From: an uncultured Oscillospiraceae bacterium
Lineage (GTDB): Bacteria > Bacillota > Clostridia > Oscillospirales > JAAYXM01
Assembly (NCBI GenBank): GCA_934646115.1
Contig: CAKUEM010000010.1
Location: forward strand, 1-42,163
Direction: 5' to 3'
DNA: 42,163 bases
Shown: piece after piece, positions 7,115-15,426 of the stretch
How positions within the stretch are numbered: position 1 is the first letter of the stretch
Layout: each line of letters opens with the position of its first letter
Made by a program: the position numbers and the translations under genes
The notes under the pieces: generated by a model
Databases searched by the model: none
Told to the model about the DNA's origin: nothing
Seen by the model: only the letters and a program-made list of their open reading frames with translations

Positions 7115-8362
7115 TTACTTCTGGCTCTGATAATATGCAGAGATCTTCTGAATTGCAGCGATCATATCATCGATATCCTGCTCGGTAAAGAACTCGTTGA
7201 TGTTAAGGCGAACTGCGGTCTCGAGGATCTCCTCTGCGATCGGGCAGGTGCCCTTCGCGTAGCTGACGTTGCCGCCATAGTACGGGCTGTCAAACGGCGC
7301 ATGCGTACCCTTGAAGCCTTCCTTGTTCTGGAACATGTCATACTCATATACGCAGGTCGGGATATAGCCCGCCTGGCACGGAATGCCCTCTGCGATCAGC
7401 GCAGCGGCAAAATCATCGCGGTTTACGCCGGCTGCCTTCTCGTCCACACGCAGCATGTAGAACCAGTAGGACGACTTGTTGCCCTCATGGACCTCATGGA
7501 TCTGGATACCCGGAATATCCTGAATGCCCGCGGTCAAACGCTCACCCAGCGCATGACGGCGCTCGCAGATCCAGGGCAGGCGATCGAGCTGTGCGATCGC
7601 AACCGCGCCGGTCAGCTCGTTCATGCGGTAGTTCGGCGCAATGAACTCGATCTTGCGGCCGGCAGCCGGATCCGTGGTCAAACGGTTATAGTTCTTATCC
7701 GCAAAGCGGAGTGCGCGCTCATAATCATCCTGATTGTTCATGAGAATCATGCCGCCGTCGCCCGCGGAGATGTGCTTAAAGTCGTTTAAGCTGAAGCAGC
7801 CGTAATCACCGATCGTACCGGCGCGGCGCCCCTTATAGAAGCACTCATAGCTCTGTGCGCAGTCTTCAATAACGACCAGGTTATGCTTTTTCGCAAGCTC
7901 TATGATCGGATCCATATCCGCCGGGTTGCCCGCGAGGTGAACCACGATGATCGCCTTGGTCTTGTTCGTGATCTTTGCCGCAATGGTCTCTGCGGTCATG
8001 TTGTATGTATGCGGGTCAAGATCCGCGAAGACCGGGATCGCGTTCTGGAAAACGATGCCGATGACCGAGCCCATATCGGTAATCGGAGAGGTGATGACCT
8101 CATCGCCCGCGGTCACGCCTGCTGCGCCCAGCGCAACATGCAGCGACGCCGTGCCCGAAGAGGTTGCAACCGCATACTTTGCGCCGTACATGGTTTTAAA
8201 CTTATCCAAAAACGTCTTGACCTTGTTGCCGTACCAGTAGAACAGCGTGTTCTGCTCAAGCGCTTCCTTAAGCTGCTGCAGCTCCTCGTCGCCGAAGCGC
8301 TTACCCGTGCCGAACGGGGTGGTTTTGGTTTTCTCGCCGCCAAAAATTGCAAGTTTTTCCAT
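7115..8362 (-). CDS. DegT/DnrJ/EryC1/StrS family PLP aminotransferase
   Basis: Fold-type I PLP enzyme of the family that transaminates keto-sugars (or forms AHBA). 415 residues, usual length slightly under 400. The N-terminal TTPFGTG and ATSSGTASLHVAL (near 65-77) segments, D167 in VVIEDCAQS and the Schiff-base lysine K196 in SLNDFKHISAGDGG are all present, so the enzyme should be active. AGGAGA precedes the ATG by nine bases. It sits 25 bp after a Gfo/Idh/MocA dehydrogenase. That pairing is seen in routes that oxidise a sugar to a keto-sugar and then aminate it (for example NtdC/NtdA for kanosamine), or in the reverse. The actual substrate cannot be told from sequence. Confidence 0.9.
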   Translation of the reverse strand: MEKLAIFGGEKTKTTPFGTGKRFGDEELQQLKEALEQNTLFYWYGNKVKTFLDKFKTMYGAKYAVATSSGTASLHVALGAAGVTAGDEVITSPITDMGSVIGIVFQNAIPVFADLDPHTYNMTAETIAAKITNKTKAIIVVHLAGNPADMDPIIELAKKHNLVVIEDCAQSYECFYKGRRAGTIGDYGCFSLNDFKHISAGDGGMILMNNQDDYERALRFADKNYNRLTTDPAAGRKIEFIAPNYRMNELTGAVAIAQLDRLPWICERRHALGERLTAGIQDIPGIQIHEVHEGNKSSYWFYMLRVDEKAAGVNRDDFAAALIAEGIPCQAGYIPTCVYEYDMFQNKEGFKGTHAPFDSPYYGGNVSYAKGTCPIAEEILETAVRLNINEFFTEQDIDDMIAAIQKISAYYQSQK

Positions 8363-8387
8363 GATGTTTCTCTCCTTCTAATTTTAA

Positions 8388-9278
8388 TTAATCGTTCAGG
8401 CTGGGGATCGCAACTTCCTTCTTGGTCGTATACGATTCCTTCACCGCATTCAACAGGGCAACCGTCTTAAACAGCTTCTCGTGCGAGACCGGGATCACGC
8501 CGGTGCGCAGCGTTTTCACGAACTCATCGAGCCCCAAACGGTATACAAACGAAATATCCAGCTCGCGATACATCACACCCTTATCGCCGATAACGAGCAC
8601 GGTGTTCTGGTTCGCATCCGCAAGGAAGTTGAGCGCGACCTGATAGTTATCATACTTCAAAACCGCGATCACGTCGCCGTTATTCTCTACCGCGGTCACG
8701 GTTTTCATGTCATAGCCAAACGCCGTGGCCGCCATCTCGGCGAGATGACCGGCATAGAAATAAATGCCGCCGTATTCGTTCTCAAGCGTTGCCGGGAAGT
8801 TCATCATCGCGCTGCGGATCTTGCCGATGCGCCCCTCGTTCTCGCGCGCATTCTTGACCATCAGCACGTCATATGCGAACTTGCAGGTCGAGCCGCCGGT
8901 CAGAATGGTGTTATATTTCTTCGACGCCTCAATGACCATTTTGCAGTCCTCATTCGAGATCGTGAACGGCTTATCCAGCCAGACCGGAATGCCGCGCTCT
9001 AAAAACGGCATCGCATACTGCGCATGCAGCCCGCCGTGACGGAACACGACCATGACCGCATCGACCTTGTCATACATATCCTCAATGTTCTCTGCGATAT
9101 ACTCAATTTTCCCATCGCGCGCGACCTGCTCGGTGCGCTCTTTCTCCAGACCGAAGATCGCCGTGACCTTGCAGTCCGGATAATCCATCTCCCCGGTCGT
9201 TTTATTCGGCAGGTTGATCAGCTGCGAAAACGCTTCCGCATGGCTGTTGTCCGAGCCAACGATACCTATTCTGAACAT
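8388..9278 (-). CDS. Gfo/Idh/MocA family NAD(P)-dependent oxidoreductase
   Basis: Predicted cytosolic dehydrogenase of sugars or cyclitols. 296 residues from MFRIGIVGSDNSHAEAF; the Rossmann start GIVGS lacks the usual GxGxxG third Gly, reading GIVGSDNSH. The conserved E/D-K-P box reads VWLDKPFTIS (near 115-124), which holds the catalytic-region lysine, followed by the alpha/beta C-terminal domain. The start at 9278 has GGAGGAATCAG just upstream; an in-frame ATG at 9299 precedes that site and is rejected. It is the first gene of the unit with the DegT aminotransferase and amidohydrolase. The protein is shorter than many relatives (about 330-380). Confidence 0.88.
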   Translation of the reverse strand: MFRIGIVGSDNSHAEAFSQLINLPNKTTGEMDYPDCKVTAIFGLEKERTEQVARDGKIEYIAENIEDMYDKVDAVMVVFRHGGLHAQYAMPFLERGIPVWLDKPFTISNEDCKMVIEASKKYNTILTGGSTCKFAYDVLMVKNARENEGRIGKIRSAMMNFPATLENEYGGIYFYAGHLAEMAATAFGYDMKTVTAVENNGDVIAVLKYDNYQVALNFLADANQNTVLVIGDKGVMYRELDISFVYRLGLDEFVKTLRTGVIPVSHEKLFKTVALLNAVKESYTTKKEVAIPSLND

Positions 9279-9336
9279 CTCTGATTCCTCCAGATTCATT
9301 CAATAATAAAGCGAGTCTCTCGCTCATTTCGAGGAT

Positions 9337-9342
9337 ATCATA
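9337..9342 (-). promoter_or_regulatory. Extended -10 promoter for the oxidoreductase-aminotransferase-amidohydrolase unit
   Basis: Minus strand TGCTATGAT gives an extended -10 (TG-n-TATGAT). The -35 at 17 bp spacing (ATAGTT) is weak, which fits dependence on an activator or the extended -10. The leader holds a hairpin with arms AGCGAG and CTCGCT. Confidence 0.55.
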
Positions 9343-9367
9343 GCACACTGAGCGAAAAAAACTATGG

Positions 9368-9413
9368 ACTATTTTACATTTCCACCGTACGATCTGGCAA
9401 TTTGTAAAATAGT
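9368..9413. promoter_or_regulatory. 11-bp inverted repeat, candidate operator
   Basis: ACTATTTTACA (9368-9378) and TGTAAAATAGT (9403-9413) are perfect inverted copies, centres 35 bp apart, just upstream of the -35 region. The spacing is about 3.3 helical turns, and the arms are too far apart and AT-rich to be a terminator. No regulator gene is adjacent. Confidence 0.6.
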
Positions 9414-9426
9414 ACACACTTTTGCG

Positions 9427-9460
9427 CAAAACGACCGGGCAGCGTATGCCGCCCGGCCGG
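9427..9460 (-). terminator. Terminator after the M55 aminopeptidase gene
   Basis: GC-rich stem with core arms CCGGGC (9435-9440) and GCCCGG (9451-9456), followed on the minus strand by a short T run (9427-9430). It ends the 14617-9464 unit. The plus strand also has five T after the stem. Confidence 0.7.
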
Positions 9461-9463
9461 TTT

Positions 9464-10255
9464 TTACCAAAACAGAAGATCAGAATAGCTCTCAACCGTT
9501 TGCACGATGCGCTGCGCGGTGCGCGCGTCAAGACGCGCAAAATCCGGATGCCGCTCCATTGTTTCATCGCAATAGTCGCTGCGCATATGAACGAGCCGAA
9601 TATCCAGCGGAGTCGGTACGCGAAGCGGCGGAATCACTTTGCCCAGTTTCATCGCCTCGCACGCGGCGCGGCGAATGCGCAAAAGCGCCTCATCCTGCCC
9701 AATGCATTCCGCCCGGTTGCGCCCGATCCCGCGCTTGACCACGGCGCAGGCAATGCGCCCGTCGAGCAGCGCGCGCGCCTCGGCACAGGCGGCCTCATCG
9801 CCCGAAACCATCACAAACGGCACGCCATATGCGCCCATAAACAGCCCGCCCTGCGTCAGCTCGCCGCACGATACCCCATTGATCGTGTATTCAAACCACT
9901 TAGCAGAGCTTTGCACATGGTCAAGAAACGCATCCTGCGTACCCGGCTTTGCGTGCGCGCCGATCTCCATGAACAGATCGACCTCGCCCGCGCGCGTTAC
10001 CTCGATCCATTGCTGCACGGTAATTTTCTCCGCGCGCGGATCCAGTTTTTTTGCATCCATATTGTGTGCGGCGCCATGACCATCGATCACCAAAACGCGC
10101 GTCGCGCCGCCGTCAAAGCAGCCCGCAACCGCCGCATTCGTATCCTTCATCAGCTGCGCGCAGGCAAAGCGATAGCCCTCGCCGCTTTCATCGATCATTG
10201 AGATATCATCTACCCCGCTGATCCCCTCGATATCCGTCATAATTACTACCGTCAT
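9464..10255 (-). CDS. M55 family D-aminopeptidase (DppA-like)
   Basis: Zinc peptidase of the DppA type, which releases D-amino acids from short peptides in the cytosol. About 263 residues. The metal ligands of the family can be read: D and E of TDIEGISG near residue 8, His of DGHGAAH near 60, His of IGAHAKPG near 103, and Glu of SCGELTQGG near 132. The start at 10255 is preferred: GGAGG (end of the upstream gene) is seven bases before it, whereas the ATG at 10261 directly abuts GGAGGA. It is the last gene of a unit with two TIM-barrel hydrolase-like proteins. No dipeptide transporter (dppBCDE) is adjacent, so a simple D-Ala-D-Ala scavenging role is not obvious. Confidence 0.9.
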   Translation of the reverse strand: MTVVIMTDIEGISGVDDISMIDESGEGYRFACAQLMKDTNAAVAGCFDGGATRVLVIDGHGAAHNMDAKKLDPRAEKITVQQWIEVTRAGEVDLFMEIGAHAKPGTQDAFLDHVQSSAKWFEYTINGVSCGELTQGGLFMGAYGVPFVMVSGDEAACAEARALLDGRIACAVVKRGIGRNRAECIGQDEALLRIRRAACEAMKLGKVIPPLRVPTPLDIRLVHMRSDYCDETMERHPDFARLDARTAQRIVQTVESYSDLLFW

Positions 10256-10257
10256 CG

Positions 10258-12393
10258 TCATTCCTCCAATGTTATCAGCGCGTAGCCCGCAAAAAATCCC
10301 GCCGGCAGCGTGAGCTGCACATCTTCACCCGCACGCCGGACCGCAAGCTCTGCACCGTGCTGTTTTTCCGGGGTATATGCCCAAGCCCGCGAGACGGCGC
10401 GGTCTGTGCGCAATGCGATGCAGACCTCCGGCACAGGCCTCCCCTGCTCGGTAAAGTTTTGAATTCGCTCCTCATGCCCGATTGGTCGATCATCCTCCGG
10501 CACGGTATCGCTGAGATTGACCAGATGCACCGCGACGCCGCCGCGCGTATTAAACGCAGAGGCAAACAGCTCCTTCTGCTCACACTGCACGCGCAGCGTT
10601 TTTTCTACCAGCAGGTCAAGAAGCGCGCCGGTATACTGCGCCTGCAATGCTCTGCGAGACGGGTGCGCCGGTACCGGGCGCGGCGTTTCCTGCCTCCGAT
10701 CCGCCCACACGCTCGGCTGATATTCGTCGCACCCCATATCAAACGGCGCCCAAAACACACTTCCCGCGCCGATTTGCTCTGCATAGTAATATTGATCTTG
10801 AAACTTCCCTTTTGCCATGATGCGCGGCAGCGTGATCTCCCGCCCGCGCGCACGGATCGTGCATGCGGTAACGGTCTCCGCCCGCTCCGGCTGCGCCGAA
10901 AGCCCCAGACCTTCGCTGATTTTCGCATAGTCGCGCGCATTTCCGTGCTCGTCATACACCGCGAAATCGCCCAATACAATGAGCGTTCCGCCCGCACGCA
11001 CATAATCGGCAAAGCGGCTCAGCGCCGCGTCAGACAGCATGGCGGTATGCGAGCAAACAATGCAGGGGTGCGCGCGCCAGCGCGCCGCGTCATCCTCTTC
11101 AAAAACCATATCCGTAATCAGCCCGGAAAAGCACGCCGCCTGCAGCGCCGCCATAAACGGTCTTTGATAGCGCCGCGCCGCGTCCTCCGTATAATCCCGC
11201 GTTTGCTTTGAAAAATAAAACGAAACGTCGCGCAGCTTAACGGGCTGGTCATAAAACGCCGCGTGCGCCCGGTCAAACTCGCGGTATTTCCGCTCGATCT
11301 GCGTAATATTCACGCCCTCGCAGGTCCCGGTGTAAAGCTGCCCCCACGCGCGCGAAAGCGCCCAGCCAAAATACACCGTGTCCGCGCGATCCGGATAAAA
11401 CTGCGACATAGACGCAACGCCGCGCCGCGCAGCCGCAGCAAAACGATGTACCGCCTCGATCATATAATCCGGATAAGACGCCTTCATTACCGTGCTGAAG
11501 CAGTTCTCCTGATAAATATTATCCCAAATATCACAGCATGTGTCAAATCCATAAGACGTTGGGTTCCCTTCCAGCGCCGCCGACACGTAATTGGGCCGCA
11601 ACAGCGTTGCGCCCAGCGAACGATACCACGCAGAGAGGTCGTGATAAAAATCCCGCGTGCTCTCGCGCTTAAACCGCTCCCACGCGATAAATGCCGGGTT
11701 GGAGTAATCGCCGTAAAAGGCGCTCCAGCCCTCCGGCTGCGGCAGATCGTAGCCGGTCTGTTCCCTGAATTTTTTGCGGCAATGCACACAGGTACACGCG
11801 TTGCCATCGCCGAAATACTGCACATCATCGTTCATGATCCCGTCGATACCGCAATCGATCAGCTCTTTCATATAGGCAAAATAAGCCGCGCGATAATCCG
11901 GATTGTTATAACAAAGGCAGTCGGAATCATACACAGAGCTTGCCTTTTCCCCGGTGCGGCCGTCAATTTGAAACATGGATCGCAGCGGTTTCCCATACAG
12001 CATCGGCTCGGAAATCAAATAGCGCGGCACCTCGATCCAGGAATATACGTCGCTTTTCCAGTTGCTGAATGACCCGATATCCGCTTCTAAGCGCTTCCAC
12101 CCCTCCGACCAGAGCAGATCGAACACGAGCGACGCGCTATGATGCTCGATCAGGCGCAGTCCCTCTTTGTGGCAGGCGTCCGCCAGCATACGGATGCCCG
12201 CGTGGATTTTTTCAAAGTAGGGCACGAACGCAAGTCGATAATGCGTCAGGCTGAAATCGATCACGATCGTGGCGCCGTCCATGCGAAACTGCCGCGCCTT
12301 CTCGTCAAAATCGCTCTGCGTCCCGTGCAGAATTTCTTGCTCATTCATCCAAAACCAGGCATACACTTCAGACCAGGGAGATCTGTGTTCCAT
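10258..12393 (-). CDS. TIM-barrel glycoside-hydrolase-like protein, paralogue A
   Basis: 711 residues, no signal peptide, so probably cytosolic. The N-terminal 380 residues look like a (beta/alpha)8 barrel of the hypothetical glycosyl hydrolase type: GATIVIDFSLTHYR, RLIEHHSASL, then GIDGIMNDDVQYFGDG with a following Cys pair TCVHCRKKF and EQTGYDLPQPE. Residues near 430-520 resemble the glutamine-amidotransferase-like trimerisation domain of GH42 beta-galactosidases (ADYVRAGGTLIVLGDF). A small C-terminal beta domain follows (near 610-711). Acidic candidates are the DD of NDDVQ and Glu in TCEGVN. The catalytic role and substrate are not established. It is clearly homologous along its length to the 12440-14617 product and ends overlapping the M55 gene. 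Confidence 0.75.
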   Translation of the reverse strand: MEHRSPWSEVYAWFWMNEQEILHGTQSDFDEKARQFRMDGATIVIDFSLTHYRLAFVPYFEKIHAGIRMLADACHKEGLRLIEHHSASLVFDLLWSEGWKRLEADIGSFSNWKSDVYSWIEVPRYLISEPMLYGKPLRSMFQIDGRTGEKASSVYDSDCLCYNNPDYRAAYFAYMKELIDCGIDGIMNDDVQYFGDGNACTCVHCRKKFREQTGYDLPQPEGWSAFYGDYSNPAFIAWERFKRESTRDFYHDLSAWYRSLGATLLRPNYVSAALEGNPTSYGFDTCCDIWDNIYQENCFSTVMKASYPDYMIEAVHRFAAAARRGVASMSQFYPDRADTVYFGWALSRAWGQLYTGTCEGVNITQIERKYREFDRAHAAFYDQPVKLRDVSFYFSKQTRDYTEDAARRYQRPFMAALQAACFSGLITDMVFEEDDAARWRAHPCIVCSHTAMLSDAALSRFADYVRAGGTLIVLGDFAVYDEHGNARDYAKISEGLGLSAQPERAETVTACTIRARGREITLPRIMAKGKFQDQYYYAEQIGAGSVFWAPFDMGCDEYQPSVWADRRQETPRPVPAHPSRRALQAQYTGALLDLLVEKTLRVQCEQKELFASAFNTRGGVAVHLVNLSDTVPEDDRPIGHEERIQNFTEQGRPVPEVCIALRTDRAVSRAWAYTPEKQHGAELAVRRAGEDVQLTLPAGFFAGYALITLEE

Positions 12394-12405
12394 CGTATTC
12401 CTCCC

Positions 12406-12434
12406 AAAAACGGGCGGTCAAAACAGACCGCCCG
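12406..12434 (-). terminator. Intercistronic hairpin with T run (partial terminator)
   Basis: Minus strand arms CGGGCGGTC and GACCGCCCG, loop TGTTTT, then TTTTT that runs straight into the GGGAGG ribosome binding site of paralogue A. It could terminate most transcripts after paralogue B or tune the ratio of the two proteins. Confidence 0.75.
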
Positions 12435-12439
12435 CATGT

Positions 12440-14617
12440 TTATTTTTCAAGGGAAATCAGCGCGTATCCGGCAAACAGACCACCCGGAATATCCAGCACG
12501 AGCGCGCCGTCCTGCTCGCGATACGTAAGCTCATGCGCCGTCTCGTCCTCCGGCGTATAAAGCGTCGCCTTTTTCACAGGCCACTCCATATGGAGCTTCA
12601 CCTGCATGGCAGGCAGCTTTTCCGCGCCGTCCGTAAAGTGCACAAGCACATCCTCATGCCCGATCAAACGGTCATCCGGCGGGATCGTGTCCTCCAGATT
12701 GACGATATGGACCGTTGCGCCGCTCTCGACCGAATATGCGGCGGCAAGCAGTTCCTCCCGTTCACTGGTCACATGCAGCTTGCGCTCGCCCACGAGCAGA
12801 TTCAGCAGCGCGCCGGTATGCGAAAGCTGATGCGCGCGCAGCGACGGCTGCGCCGGAGCGCGCTCCGAATCGGTGCAGCGCCGCAGCGACCAGATACTAT
12901 CCTGGAATTCGCATTTCTGCGGCTGCGCAGCAACCCAGAACACCTCGCCCGCGCCAAGCGCCGCGTGAATGCCCACGCACGTCCCGTCTGCAAGCGTGGC
13001 CAGCGGCTCGCCGCCGGTAAAGGCAAGGCTTGATTTCATTTCCGTGAGCGTAAGCGCACGGTCGCCCAGACGCACGGCCACGTCGCCCGCGCCCGCCGCC
13101 GCCTGCGCCTGCGCGGAGATACCGAGCGCACGCAGCGTATCGTTTACCGCGCGCGGCTTGCCAAACTGATCAAATTCTGCAAAATCGCCATAGATCACGA
13201 GCTTCCCGCCCGCCTTTACATACTCTGCAAAGCGCGCAAGCTCCTCGTCGCTAAGCATTGCGACACATGCCAAAACCAGCATGGGATAGCGCGAAAGCTC
13301 TTCCGTCGAATCGCTCTCAAACGTCATGTCAACGCCCAGCCCGGAAAGGCACGCCGCCTGCATCGCCCCAACAAACGGCGCGGTATAGCGCGCGGGCGCA
13401 TCCTTTGTGAAATCGCGGGTCTGCATGGAGAAATAGAACGCCGCATCCGCCATTTTTTTCGATTCACCCAGCAGCGGCGCATGCTGCGTTTCAAACATGC
13501 GATACTTGCGCTCAAGCCCTGTGATATCCACGCCTTCGCCCGTGCCGGTATACATCTGCCCCCATGTGTGCGAAAGCGCCCACGCAAAATACACGCTGTC
13601 TGCGCGGTCGGGATAGAACATCGACATAGACGGCGCGCCATGCCGCGCAGCCGCCGCATAACGATGGAGCGCCTCTGCCATAAAGTTTAAATAAGAGGCG
13701 TGCATAATCGCAGAATAGCAATTTTCCTGGAAGATAAAGTCCCATAGATCGCAGCAGCAGTCAAATCCATACGCGGTTTCATTGTGGATCAGCACATCCG
13801 AGGAATAATTCGGGCGAATGAGCTTCACGCCGAGCTCTTCATACAGCTTAGTCAGGTCGCGATACAGCCGCTCGGCGCTCTCATGGCGGAAGCGCTTCCA
13901 TGCGATGAAGACCGGATTGGTATAATCGCCGTAAAACTGATCCCAGTCCTCCGGCTGCGGCAGATCATAACCGGTTTGCTCTTTGAACAATTTGCGGCAA
14001 TGCGCGCAGGTGCAGGCATGCCCGTCGCCGAAATACTGCACATCATCGTTCATGATCCCGTCGATCGGCACGGTCTCGATCAGCTTTTTCATATAATTAA
14101 AATACATCTCGCGGAAATCCGGGTTATTAAAGCAAAATGCGCGGCATTGATACACCGTGTCCGCGACCTCGCCGGTGCGCCCGTCTATCTGATACATGTC
14201 GTACAGGCGCTTCCCGTCAATCTTCGGATCATTTACAATAAACCGCGGCACCTCGATCCAGGTGTCGACCTTCTCCGTCCAGCTGCTGAACGAGCCGAGA
14301 TCTTCCTCAAAGCGCTCCCAGCCCGCAGAGCTCAACAGGTCGTGTATGAGCGACGTGCTGTGGTGCTCAACCACGCGGATCCCATATTTATGGCACGCGA
14401 CCGCAAATTTGCGCATTGCTTCATGAATCACGTCCCAATACGGGTAAAACCCGATGCGAAAATGCGTCATCGTAAAGTTGATCGCAACGGTCACGCCGCG
14501 ATCGTGCAGCTCGCGCGCGCGGCGGTCAAAATCCTCTTGTGTATAGTCTAAAATCTCGTCCTTACAAAACCAAAACCAAGTAAATCGTTCTTCCCACGGG
14601 GATCTCATCTGTTCCAT
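12440..14617 (-). CDS. TIM-barrel glycoside-hydrolase-like protein, paralogue B
   Basis: 725 residues, same architecture as the 10258-12393 product: barrel with GVTVAINFTMTHFR, RVVEHHSTSL, GIMNDDVQYFGDG, TCAHCRKLF and YDLPQPEDW; a GATase-like middle domain (AEYVKAGGKLVIYGDF); a beta-rich tail. MND-DVQYFGDG and the YPDRADSVYFAWALSHTWGQ region are almost identical in both. No signal peptide. The start at 14617 has GAGGTGA six bases upstream. It is the first gene of the unit, upstream of paralogue A and the M55 peptidase. I read the pair as enzymes acting on related substrates or as a heteromer; neither is shown by sequence. Confidence 0.75.
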   Translation of the reverse strand: MEQMRSPWEERFTWFWFCKDEILDYTQEDFDRRARELHDRGVTVAINFTMTHFRIGFYPYWDVIHEAMRKFAVACHKYGIRVVEHHSTSLIHDLLSSAGWERFEEDLGSFSSWTEKVDTWIEVPRFIVNDPKIDGKRLYDMYQIDGRTGEVADTVYQCRAFCFNNPDFREMYFNYMKKLIETVPIDGIMNDDVQYFGDGHACTCAHCRKLFKEQTGYDLPQPEDWDQFYGDYTNPVFIAWKRFRHESAERLYRDLTKLYEELGVKLIRPNYSSDVLIHNETAYGFDCCCDLWDFIFQENCYSAIMHASYLNFMAEALHRYAAAARHGAPSMSMFYPDRADSVYFAWALSHTWGQMYTGTGEGVDITGLERKYRMFETQHAPLLGESKKMADAAFYFSMQTRDFTKDAPARYTAPFVGAMQAACLSGLGVDMTFESDSTEELSRYPMLVLACVAMLSDEELARFAEYVKAGGKLVIYGDFAEFDQFGKPRAVNDTLRALGISAQAQAAAGAGDVAVRLGDRALTLTEMKSSLAFTGGEPLATLADGTCVGIHAALGAGEVFWVAAQPQKCEFQDSIWSLRRCTDSERAPAQPSLRAHQLSHTGALLNLLVGERKLHVTSEREELLAAAYSVESGATVHIVNLEDTIPPDDRLIGHEDVLVHFTDGAEKLPAMQVKLHMEWPVKKATLYTPEDETAHELTYREQDGALVLDIPGGLFAGYALISLEK

Positions 14618-14760
14618 TTTTCATCACCTCAGCCGCCTTTTGGGCGTATTTCATATCATCGGAGGTATTGTACACTACCATTTTGCTCTTGTATACCGGT
14701 TTTTGTTGGGTATGTTTAGTGCAATGTTGTTTTTTTATGTCCGTATGTTTTTTGCCGCAC

Positions 14761-14789
14761 TTGCGCCGCGCGAAACGGCGTGATACAAT
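14761..14789 (+). promoter_or_regulatory. Promoter of queH
   Basis: TTGCGC (14761-14766), 17 bp spacer, TACAAT (14784-14789), with TG one base before the -10 (extended -10). It lies 22 bp before the queH start and overlaps no preQ1-type structure that I can recognise. Confidence 0.75.
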
Positions 14790-14811
14790 CAATAGCAAGA
14801 GGTGAAGCGCC

Positions 14812-15426
14812 ATGTCGATCAACTATCAAAAGAAGCTGGAGGAGCAGCTTGAAACGCTTTGCGGCACGCCGCGGCTTTTGCTGCACGCATGCTGTGCGCC
14901 CTGCTCAAGCTATGTTCTGGAATATTTATCGCGTTATTTTGCGATCACGTTATTTTTTTATAACCCGAATATCGACGACGCGGCGGAATACCGCAAGCGC
15001 GAGGCGGAGCTTGCGCGCCTTGCCGACGCGCTGCCGCATGAAAACCCGATCACGTTTCTTGCCGCGCGCTACGACCCGGCGGAATTTTTCGAGATCGCGC
15101 GCGGGCTGGAAGCTGCGCCGGAGGGCGGCGCGCGCTGTATGCGCTGCTATGAGCTTCGTCTCGCCGAGACCGCACGGGCGGCGCGCGACGGAGGCTTTGA
15201 TTTTTTCACGACCACGCTTTCCATCAGCCCGCACAAAAACGCCGAGGCGCTCAACCAGCTCGGCGAACGTCTCGGCGAAACCTATGGGATTTCTTATTTA
15301 TATGCCGATTTCAAAAAACGCGGCGGCTATCAGCGCTCGATCGTGCTCTCGCGCGAATACTCGCTCTACCGGCAGAATTTTTGCGGCTGTCGCTATTCGC
15401 GCGCAACCACCAGCATATTAGGATAG
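14812..15426 (+). CDS. queH: QueH, epoxyqueuosine reductase (DUF208)
   Basis: Reduces epoxyqueuosine to queuosine in tRNA, the last step of Q synthesis, replacing QueG. 204 residues. The conserved N-terminal HACCAPCS (C27, C28, C31), the mid-protein RCMRCYELRL and the C-terminal NFCGCRYS are the Cys motifs that bind an iron-sulfur cluster and a further iron in QueH. AGAGGTGA lies six bases before ATG. It is the only gene on its strand here, has its own promoter, and its end overlaps by 34 bp the end of the convergent gene at 15393. No terminator is visible. Confidence 0.93.
   Translation: MSINYQKKLEEQLETLCGTPRLLLHACCAPCSSYVLEYLSRYFAITLFFYNPNIDDAAEYRKREAELARLADALPHENPITFLAARYDPAEFFEIARGLEAAPEGGARCMRCYELRLAETARAARDGGFDFFTTTLSISPHKNAEALNQLGERLGETYGISYLYADFKKRGGYQRSIVLSREYSLYRQNFCGCRYSRATTSILG

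Noticed and set aside
10357..11211. 284-codon plus-strand frame opposite the hydrolase-like gene
   Set aside because: Arg/His rich shadow with no ribosome binding site; the minus-strand protein aligns with its paralogue throughout.
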